Positions 55,473 through 64,000 of a stretch of DNA of 64,000 bases are shown piece after piece. The DNA is from Mansonella perstans (taxonomy: Eukaryota > Nematoda > Chromadorea > Rhabditida > Onchocercidae), in assembly GCA_037074765.1 (NCBI GenBank), contig JBAMDO010000576.1, positions 1 through 64,000 of the forward strand, read 5' to 3'. The number at the start of each line of letters is the position of its first letter. Position 1 is the first letter of the stretch. A program made the translations under genes and the position numbers. The notes beneath the pieces were generated by a model. It was not told the origin of the DNA, searched no databases, and saw only the letters and a list, made by a program, of their open reading frames with translations.

Positions 55473-56793
55473 GTAAGGTCCGACTTGCCAAGCTTTTCAT
55501 GCTTCTTGAGTTTCTTTTGATTATCAAGATAGTCGAAGCAAGGAGTGGGAGTTATAACTCGACCACCTGATGATCAAGTTATATTTTAGTAAAAGGAGCA
55601 ACACAAGAATCAACCTCACCTTACTAGTCGCATTCGTGCGTATCTGTAAAATTGTCTCTTATTTTCACCACTTTACTATCTCTCTGGAAACTTGAAATCT
55701 GTCCTAAATCGCATAAATCATTTACAAAGTAATGCGTGCATGCATCCGCGCAAGAACACGTCATAATAAGTTATCGATCTACAACAAATTAGACTTGTGA
55801 GTTCATCTTCACATGCCATGTGTTTGGACCTTCTGATCTTTTGAAACAAATTCAGAAGGGCGTGCCAGCCCTCTAAAGTGATCAGTTTTAAGAAGAGCAC
55901 TTTCATTTGACCAAAAAATCAAAACTGCAAAATCCTTGGCCTGAAGTACGAGATATAAGAAGCTTTTTGGAATTTCTAAAAAGGTTTGTTGTGTGTTGTT
56001 GTGAATTTTCAATTCTGAAGTTTGTCAAAATTGAAAATTTAATCAGCACCAATATTCCGGAGTTTAGGATCATTTAAACGGAAAAATTTACAGAATTCTA
56101 AAACAAATAAGCAAAAATGCTTAACCATCAGACAAACTCGATTGCTGTTGTTTATTACTTCTCTTTTTTAGATGTCTGATATATATTTTCGCAAGATCGA
56201 ACACATTTCGGATAATGAATTGCAATAGTTGATCGCAATAATTTAAATTTACATGAGAATAGAATGAAACATATAGATGGTAAATGAATGAAGCCCACAA
56301 ATTCACTTTCCAAAATTTCATTTTAAAAACTAAAAACCGATTAAAATTTAACAGAAGAGGAAGTGGCATTAGGACATTTATGTCTTTGTAATTTATGTCT
56401 TTGGCATAAGCAATTAAGAACAAAGATTCAGAAATTTAGGAATGATTTTTGAAAAAGGGAAATTATGCAGTGCATGTAGAAAAATTATGAAATATAAACT
56501 TATCAGCATAATGACAAATAAAAGTTATGACAAATGAGTTTAGTAAAAGTTATATATTATAAAATAACAATTCCATACTTCCATTAATAATTAATATATC
56601 CATTCCGCAGTTATGTCATTATGAAGTACTATAGTCAATGGATAGAAAATCAGCTAACTTAACTTAAAAAAATATAACTACCAGTCATCAAGATATCTTT
56701 ACACTATTGTAGAAATGTTCTATCCAATCTGACATATTGAAAAACGTGAAAAACAAAGAACCGCACCAAAAAGATCTTTTTGGAGAAGACAGT
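55473..56793. other. intergenic, one coding-like frame, no gene resolved
   Basis: On the - strand, after an AACCTTTTTAG acceptor near 55.98 kb, one frame reads EIPKSFLYLVLQAKDFAVLI and continues through FRGLARPSEFVSKDQK, while a second frame from the same acceptor is also briefly open. No partner exons were found, so it is left uncalled. The rest is AT-rich without repeats. Confidence 0.35.
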
Positions 56794-56831
56794 GAATTCA
56801 TAGATCCTGCTATCGTAGGATCTATGAATTC
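56794..56831. repeat. perfect inverted repeat in the 3' UTR of the capping-protein beta gene
   Basis: GAATTCATAGATCCT (56794-56808) and its exact reverse complement (56817-56831) flank an 8-nt loop. It starts 12 nt beyond the stop codon, so the messenger RNA should carry a 15-bp stem-loop. A role in 3'-end processing or stability is possible but unproven. Confidence 0.9.
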
Positions 56832-56842
56832 CTTCTTTTTTT

Positions 56843-58753
56843 TCATTTGCCAATACCTCCTTTTATCTCCGTTGCAATTTTTTTCTGCCGCTTTAATTCC
56901 TCAGCATCAAGGGTAGTACGTAATTCACCAACAATCTGCTTAGTTTTTCCGAAGTAAACTTCATTTAAAGTTGATCGAATTTTACTTTCCATGTCCTGAA
57001 ACGAATACTACATTAATTAGCTAATTTACTTTAATCATTAGTTCACACCGATGAATGTTTTTAGAGTCAGGAAGCAAAAATAATATCCAGATATTAATAT
57101 GAGGATTAGCTGGTTCTTCTGAAGAGATAAAAAACTTTTTGATGCTTGAAACAAAGCATTTTATATTATTCTTTGAAAGACGAAAAATTCCGAAGAAAGT
57201 TTCTCACCTCTATCATTTTACCAATATTGATGAGATGGGTATTTCCAGCATCATTAACTGGATGGTCCGCTTCAATCTAGAACAGTAAAATAATAAGCAA
57301 AAATAAAACAAAATGTCGACTTGAAATAAAGCAGTAAAATCATTTCTTTGTAGCAGACAATAATAGAAATGAAAATCACCTGCCGTGTAACCGATCCTCC
57401 TAAATTCATCATACCGCTTGCCTGTTTAGTCGTTTGTAGCCAAAGCATAATTGTACTTGTAAGTTTGTAGTGTGCATGCCTCCCACCAGCCTGAAAATCT
57501 ATTGCTCTGAACTTCATTTCAACCTGTCAAAAATAATAAAGAGATAAAAGAACGAACAACTATTATATTGCCTTTTTTGTAAAATTTAGTGAAAAACAAA
57601 AAAATCCATCAGAGTGTGAAGGAAAATTTACTTTTTCCTGTATTTCGATCACATGGATTGAATCCCAACAACCCTGTATATTACGCAAACCATCGCCGAT
57701 TTTTTTTATTAAGACAACGCCTGCAAAACCATAGTCCAAATCCCAGAAATACACTGACGATACGCCGCCCTCGAAATATCTGCAAAGATATTTTCTATAA
57801 TTTAGATTTTGCCAGCGATGTATCTATCAACAGTTTCTTTTCATGTCACTAAATAAAGTTTATATTCAGTCAGTTGCAATACACCTTTCGAACATTGCTT
57901 AAGTCACGATGATAGCCAAGAACATGTATAATTACGCGCAATTTTGGTCTTAAAACATTTCAAATCCATTTGCTGAAGCAATTAGATTTTTTCCAAAAAT
58001 ACTTACGCATCTCTGTAAGCTTCAAATGCAGCATTCACTTCAATTTCTAGTTTACGAAGCTTATCTGATGGTGAAGCACCATCTTCTAACGGCGGATCAT
58101 AGATATTTGACCACGGTGAACTGAAAATATTTGAATAACGGTGCTGTGATACGAGAAGTAATGATTAAAAAGTTATATAAATAGGCGTCAAAATAAATCC
58201 GACAGGATCCTGCCTAGAAAAAAAACCCAAACAAAAATAAAAATTAAATAAAACTTAAAAAGCTTCTCAAAGAAAAACCAACCGATAACTATCGCTATCT
58301 CTGTTATAATCACAAAGGAGGTATTCTTTCCCTGTTTCTTTATCACGAGCAATTTTTAATGGCTGATCAACTGCACTCAACAAATCATCCACCAAGCGTG
58401 GACATAGATCGATCAAATCATTCAAATTTCGTTCTACTTGTTGAGGTGGCAAACGCCTCATCAAGTCTAAAGCGCAGTCTAGCTGCTGATCTCCCTAGAA
58501 AATATTCAAAGGAAATTTTATTTTTATACATTTAAATAAACTTTTAAAACTTTTAAAATTGCAAAATAATTGCCTTTTCTCATGAAGTGTTCAAGCAATT
58601 ATAGCATGCTTGTAATGAAAATAATATAGCTTACAATTCCATATATTTCATCTTATATTTTCAAAATTACAAAAATTAAAAGAAATAAACAAAAGATTTA
58701 ATAAAAAATTAATGAAATGAAATTATTGAAATTGAGGAATAAGGACATACCAT
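56843..58753 (-). CDS. cap-2: F-actin-capping protein subunit beta, 7 coding exons, 269 aa
   Basis: The product is the beta subunit of the CapZ heterodimer, which caps actin barbed ends in the cytosol. Coding exons in transcript order: 58751-58753, 58283-58494, 58007-58120, 57632-57779, 57380-57490, 57208-57276, 56843-56995; phases agree and the length (269) matches the family (about 272). Hallmarks: [114 protein letters not shown] and [20 protein letters not shown]. The C-terminal tail is shorter than in vertebrates. Exon 1 contributes only the initiator ATG; its UTR begins at a TTTTTTTCAG acceptor (58820-58829), a probable spliced-leader site. An alternative acceptor 33 nt upstream of exon 5 stays in frame. 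Confidence 0.97.
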
Positions 58754-59616
58754 AACTCTCTGAATACCAGAGATTCTTTGCCACTTGAAGCAACTTCAAA
58801 ATAATATTCTTTGTTGCACCTGAAAAAAAGAACGTGCTGAAGATAGTCATAACGTGCATTAATGATGTAATCATGATAACAAGCATTTTAGAATGATGTG
58901 CAAGAAATTTTATAAATTTAACGAAATTTTACGAAATTTAACAGAAAAAAAATAATAATTTAACGAAAATCAGATAAATACTTCGCAATATTATTCAATG
59001 ATTTTCACTTGATAAAACTCTTAGTAATAATAATAAATTAGCTATTTTACAACTTATAGCTGTGTACTAAAATTCTTATATCACATTAATTTATCAAAAT
59101 AGTTAGGATGAAGCCTAGAACTGCAAAACTTCAGCAACTTTCACTTCATTTCATTTTGCAGCTTTGTAGCATGCAACGAAAAATTAATCCGCATATCGGT
59201 GCAGAGTTGTTGTTGTTGTTGAAGAATGCTAGAGTGGATAGAAGTTGAGTGATGCAGTGTGTGCTACAATAGGAGAGAAGTGCAGCAGTAGCTGAATTGC
59301 AGCGCTGCACTTTAAAATGAGTAAATTACAAAAGATTAAAAGATTTTCCAATTATTTGAATAAAATGATACAGAGATGATTGAGGATAAAAGTCAGCAGT
59401 AAGGTTAAGGTCAAAAAGAAATGAAATTAAATATTTCGCTGCAAGAGATTTCATTCCTGGCAGATATCACGTTTTGACTATTTCAGAATTTCACTACTTC
59501 ACGTATTGCATTTCCAGTTAATGCATTGCAAGTTTCGTTCAAATGTACAATAAAATTATTAATAATTGCATAAACTATCAAATTAGGTTGAGGAAATAAA
59601 AGAATCTAATCTTAAC

Positions 59617-59872
59617 CTGGTCACTTTTAGCATTTCATTTTATTGATCCGGTCACTTTTAGCACTCCTGGTCACTCTTAGTACTTCATTTTATTGACCTG
59701 GTCACTTTTAGCACTTCGTTTTATTGACCTAGTCACTTTTAGCACTCGTGGTCACTTTTAGTGCTTCATTTTATTGATCTGGTCACTTTTAACACTTCAT
59801 TTTATTGACCTGGTCACTTTTAGCATTTCATTTTATTGACCTGGTCACTTTCAGCACTTCATTTTATTATAT
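59617..59872. repeat. ~31-bp minisatellite, ~9 copies
   Basis: The unit CTGGTCACTTTTAGCACTTC, then ATTTTATTGAC, repeats about nine times between 59617 and 59872. Two shorter units (about 18 bp) lack the TTTTATTGA part. The copies differ at single bases. Confidence 0.9.
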
Positions 59873-60149
59873 TCTATGTCTCGAAGAAATGAAATCCCAT
59901 ATATATGGATTAGAGTTATATTCTGAGTGATTCAGCAAAATATGCCACGTAAGATTTGGCTACCGAACACCAAACTCTATGAGAAATAATTATAATTCCT
60001 TTAATATCCTAAGGAATAGTGATTGTTATGAGAATTGGTTATTGATTACGAAGAATTAATTTCTCATCCAGTACCTCCTTGAAATTCATCAAATTATTCA
60101 CGAAAATTTTGCACATAACGTAATTCATGGTTAAATTATATTTGAGAAA

Positions 60150-60455
60150 GATTTAATCACGCAAATGACCAATTCAAGACTGACCAAGATTTAACTAAGC
60201 AAATGATCAATTCAAGACTGACCAAGATTTAACCAAGCAAATGACCAATTCAAGACTGACCAAGATTTAACCAAGCAAATGACCAATTCAAGACTGACCA
60301 AGATTTAACCAAGCAAATGACAATATTTGTCAAGAAGGCTAACCAAAAATGTAAATGTAATGAAATTTTAATTGGAAATAAATTTAAACAGAAACCGAAA
60401 ATATAACCGAAAATGTAAATGTAATGAAATTTTTTAATTGGAAATAAATTTTAAA
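60150..60455. repeat. 38-bp tandem repeat (4 copies) followed by a ~63-bp duplicated unit
   Basis: CAAGACTGACCAAGATTTAA, then CCAAGCAAATGACCAATT, occurs four times up to about 60.32 kb. Immediately after it, a unit containing AATGTAAATGTAATGAAATT and GGAAATAAATTTA occurs twice up to about 60.45 kb. Confidence 0.85.
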
Positions 60456-62219
60456 TAAATTTAAAGAATTATTTTCTTCATCATTGCATTTGACATAAAT
60501 TTGAAATTATTGATTACTGTGAAGAAAACTACGTTAACACTTTAAAAGGGGAAATTTGACGTTAAATGTAAATTATATGTGCATTTATTTCACAGGTCTC
60601 CCAGGTTTGCTCTCATCTTTCAAAAATTCTATAGACAAAAAGAGAAAACACAAAGTTTATGCTAATCGTTCAAGTAATATATTGATTTCGTAGAGTCATT
60701 CAAATTTCAAAATTCTTTACTAATTACGTTGCGATTATCAAATAAAAATTGAAATAGGAAATGTATCTAGACAACGTGACAACAGAATAATTTTTATTCT
60801 CGAACAAATAAACTGAATTGGAAGAGGGTGGAATTCAGGTTTGAATTTTCAATAAACTGAATAAATTGAAAATAAACTGAATTAGGTTTGAATTTTCAGA
60901 GATATTTCAACTATTCATTATTGCTTAAATAGGTTATTCATAGCATCAGTAGCAACTGATTCCTCATGCTTGATTGACTTCTTTTATTTATTTCACAGAC
61001 AATCCTTTTGTCGTAGGAAAAAGCCTCGTAATGATTGTGAGTTATGCTGACGTGTATCCTAAACAATCAATCTCCTACGCTACTTCTATGCTAAACAGAT
61101 CTCAAGTGATCGAAAGGCAAGGCAAAATGTGCTTACGGGTAAAATAAGCCCGTCAATTTTCGGGTTTTTTCTCCATCCTAGAAGAACGACACAATCCTAC
61201 TTTCAAATCCAAGCAGATGGAGTTCGATTAGCCCTACAAGGCTATCCATTTAAGAAAAAAAGGACACACTAATTAAAAATTTACGGCTAAAGATCTGAAA
61301 ATCTTATTTTCCAAGCTTGTCAAGCTCTGCAGATTAATTGCTGAAGTAAAGAGGGGATAGTTCCACGTACGCTACAATTCACTTAAAATTCACTGCGTAA
61401 CCTCAGTGATTCATTCTTGCTTAGCAATTACATAGTTTCATGATGGATATTAATATATGAAGAGAAATAAAATGGAATTTTAAAGTCGTAGGAGAATTAA
61501 TTGGAAAATTAAAATTTTTAATTTGTTTAAATCGAATGTATCCGTTTGTCCTCAAAAAAAAAAAAAAAAAAAAAATAGTTTGAATCAGAACTGCTATACA
61601 AATCTGTTTTTGTGTAAATAGTAGAATAACTAAAAACTAAAGGAATTGTCTTATCTTCTTTGTACCGATCCTTTCCGAATTTAAACTAGAATTCTAAGCA
61701 AACTAGCAACATCGTGAAAGCGTCACAGGCATTTCGTTTCACCAATCCGTAGTATAGTATTGGAGTGCAACATTCCGTTTTCAGGTTGCACGTCGATTTG
61801 ATGAACTAATTGGAGAAGGGTACAGAAATTGGAGATTACAGGTTGAATAAGCTGCATACAGATGTTCGGAATCTTCTAACACTGGTGCAATAAGATGCTG
61901 AAATTAAGGCTAAGATGTAAATAGTTATGGTAAGTAATTTCGACAATGTTGAAAAAAAGGTGAAAAAAAGATGTGAGTGATTGAGGAGAATGGATGAAGA
62001 AGAAAAGAGAGAAATAATTAATGATTGATTATTGCCAGTTGCACGTAATCGAGGCTGTTTGGAACTTTTGATACAAGAAAATGAATAACGTAGATTGTTT
62101 TTGTATTTTACAGATACATTGATTAAATAAAAATTGTGAATTATTCGGCAAACAGCTTGAATTTATAGTTAATTTTTCATTTCAAGGATGTCATCATATT
62201 TCATATGATTTTCTTTTAG

Positions 62220-62259
62220 GATGCTGTACTGGAATTGATGTACCATTAAGAGGACAGAA
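62220..62259 (+). promoter_or_regulatory. 5' leader of the PI3K gene with two upstream ORFs
   Basis: A TTCTTTTAG acceptor ends at 62219. The 40-nt leader that follows has two short upstream ORFs. ATG 62221 encodes five codons and stops at 62238; the next ATG begins on the last base of that stop (TGATG) and stops at 62249. The main ATG is at 62260. Such uORFs usually reduce translation, but this depends on whether the acceptor receives a spliced leader. Confidence 0.5.
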
Positions 62260-63547
62260 ATGCGGGGGGTGGTTTGTCCATTGGATTCATCCGATATATG
62301 GTCAGTTATAGAATGTGGACAACTGGAGATAGAAGGTAGCACCGATCTGGACTTATTGCTACCAAATGGTTTTCTAGTCAATGTACGATGCTCCATGGAT
62401 GTCACACTTGCTATGCTTAAACAAGAATTATTTGTACAAGCGAAAAGGTATTGTGTTTTTTTTGTTGTTCTTAACACCATTTAATATTTAAAAAAGCGTT
62501 TCAATCATGTAAGAAGAAATTCTTTTCTTTACAAATGCTTCTCTCTCAATTTCTGATGGTTTTGATAGTTTTAACTTAAATTAAGTATTGTATGAGAAGT
62601 ATCTGAAGTGTTGGAGATGAAGCTTAGTTGTAGTTTACTGCATCAATGTATTTGGATATTTTGATTTGTGAAAAAATAATATAGTATGAATGGCGCATCG
62701 AAACTTAAAAAAAACTAGATTTAACTTTAATAAAATTTGGAGAATTTCACGAAATTTAGTTGATTGTTGGGAGATATGATTAAATTTCAAATCAAAAGAT
62801 TTGTTATATAAGAAATGTAAATTGGAGGGAATTTTTGGCACAATAACAAAGTTTCTTTTTTTAAAAAAATCATTCAAAGAATTTTTGTTTCTTCAGATTA
62901 CCGTTGTTCAATCTTTTGTTGACACCCTCGGATTATATATTTTTTACGATTAGAACAGATGGTGAACATGAAGAATTATATGATGAATCGCGTTCCATAT
63001 TTTCACTACGTCTGTTCGTACCACTGCTTTGTATGATCGAACCAGAAGGCAATCGGGAGGAAAAAGAACTCGCACATGATATCGGTAATTTTTTGCTTTT
63101 CAGCGTGCAATGTATACTATAAATGACGTTCAAAATGAATGGATTTTAACAAAATTTCTAGAAATTTTTATATCAGTTGTTATTCTAAAATGGTAATTTC
63201 GTCTCGATATAAACTATTTTAAGAACCTATAATTCATTTTATCATAAGGAGAATTTTTTAAAGTGTAATTAGAATTTTAACTGTTCTAAAGAATAAGTAT
63301 TTCAAGTTTCGAAATCAAAAATGTTGATCTTTTGAATCACTAGGCCTTGCTATTGGACGTCCGTTGGCAGAAATTGAAGCGAAATTATCCTCCGAAGAAA
63401 TGTCATATCGTATGGATTTGTATAGGGTATCAGAGCAAGCAGTTTCTAGTCGCGGGGTTGTTGGCTATTCTCATTATGCATTTCCTGAAGAAGTTTCAAG
63501 CGAGGTGGACGTTGATATTCCATCGCAAGTCAAGTCAAAAATCCAAA
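62260..63547 (+). CDS. age-1: class I phosphoinositide 3-kinase catalytic subunit, N-terminal exons (partial)
   Basis: Coding exons 62260-62447, 62897-63084 and 63344-63547 (phases 2, 1, 1) give the first 193 residues; the gene should continue past the window. Residues about 25-105 form the p85/adaptor-binding domain: LLPNGFLVNVRCSMDVTLAM, LKQELFVQAKR, LPLFNLLLTPSDYIFF, then ELYDESRSIFSLRLFVPLLC and IEPEGNREEKELAHDIGLAI, closely matching the domain order of p110 alpha and nematode AGE-1. The catalytic domain is not in view. The product would phosphorylate PIP2 downstream of the insulin/IGF receptor (DAF-2) at the plasma membrane. The assignment to age-1 rests on nematodes having one class I catalytic gene. 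The end of exon 3 (CCAAA/GTGATT) is a weak donor. Confidence 0.85.
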
Positions 63548-64000
63548 GTGATTTTTTATTGTTTTGTTTTTAATATTATCTTTTCGAAATTTTGTCGCAG
63601 CTTTTCCGTTTTTGTTACACCATAGGATGGGTATAGATAACTCATTTTAAAGAAAGGGAACATTATAAAGGCAGACTTTATACCTAGACAGATGTTTCAA
63701 GAAACAAAGGTTTCATGGAATTTTGCTGATTGATCGCTATTGGGGTGGGCAGTGCTGTTTGTTTAAATGTAGGCAGGCCTATGACTATTATAAAAAGGAA
63801 TACCTAAAAATCGAGAAAAACAGAATCAATTATTAAATAATTAAACAACATAAAACCAATAAAAGTCATCATAGGACCTAAAGAAGGAATAATTAGAATA
63901 ACAGAATATTTATCGATCACAGAAAAGTTTATTTGTGTGCCGGAATTGTGTATAAAGGACAACCAAGGCTTATATTACTAAGAATTACAGAATCTTATAG
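63548..64000 (+). other. probable intron of the PI3K gene
   Basis: No coding continuation was found after the third exon, so this is taken as the next intron up to the window edge. Confidence 0.5.

Larger units (their letters stand above)
58820..62219. other. intergenic region with two minisatellites, no gene resolved
   Basis: The cap-2 and PI3K genes diverge from this interval. It contains repeat arrays at 59.62-59.87 kb and 60.15-60.45 kb and a poly-A run near 61.55 kb. A patch richer in G+C near 61.0-61.2 kb has no exon structure that I can support. Confidence 0.5.

Noticed and set aside
61130..61190. CGGG-containing inverted sequence with a T run resembling a bacterial terminator
   Set aside because: The stem is only about five base pairs and the context is eukaryotic, with no bacterial gene beside it.

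Overview
The window is AT-rich eukaryotic DNA from a nematode, probably a filarial (clade III) worm. Genes are cut into many small exons (about 15-700 nt) by introns of roughly 70-500 bp with T-rich TTTTCAG-type acceptors. Several start codons sit a few bases after such an acceptor, as expected for spliced-leader trans-splicing. Two genes are nematode-typical: an MSP-domain protein and a ground-like protein. No prokaryotic operon, CRISPR array, tRNA, rRNA or intact transposon was seen. The filarial placement is inference from gene content and architecture.

Seven conserved genes were rebuilt exon by exon with consistent splice phases: a MADF/BESS DNA-binding protein (+, 4.4-7.4 kb); replication helicase subunit MCM2 (-, 13.2-18.8 kb, 18 exons, 895 aa); an MSP-domain protein with a Lys/Glu-rich tail (-, 20.8-22.0 kb); kinetochore scaffold KNL-1 (-, 25.4-32.2 kb, 21 exons, 842 aa); ribosomal protein L26 (+, 33.9-35.1 kb); acetyl-CoA transporter SLC33A1/AT-1 (-, 37.4-44.8 kb, 586 aa); and actin-capping protein beta (-, 56.8-58.8 kb, 269 aa). 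The first three coding exons of a class I PI3K catalytic subunit (age-1 type, +, from 62.26 kb) run toward the right edge.

Smaller or less certain genes lie between them: a ground-like gene nested antisense in the long intron of the SLC33A1 gene; a seven-exon orphan of about 148 aa convergent with rpl-26; orphan exon pairs at 50.5-51.7 kb (+) and 54.1-54.7 kb (-); single orphan exons at 48.4, 52.8 and 53.5 kb (-); an Alba-like exon at 55.4 kb (+); a possible small secreted peptide at 47.1 kb (+); a short gene at 47.3-47.6 kb (-); and cysteine-rich module exons at 24.3-24.8 kb (+), apparently broken by a stop codon.

The intergenic DNA carries minisatellites (8.3, 19.9, 32.3, 45.4, 59.6 and 60.2 kb) and three notable inverted repeats (12.68, 46.65 and 56.8 kb). 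The most suggestive array is the 15-copy 32-bp repeat just upstream of knl-1. The genes are mostly unrelated housekeeping functions. MCM2 and KNL-1 both act in the cell cycle, but nothing shows that they are co-transcribed.
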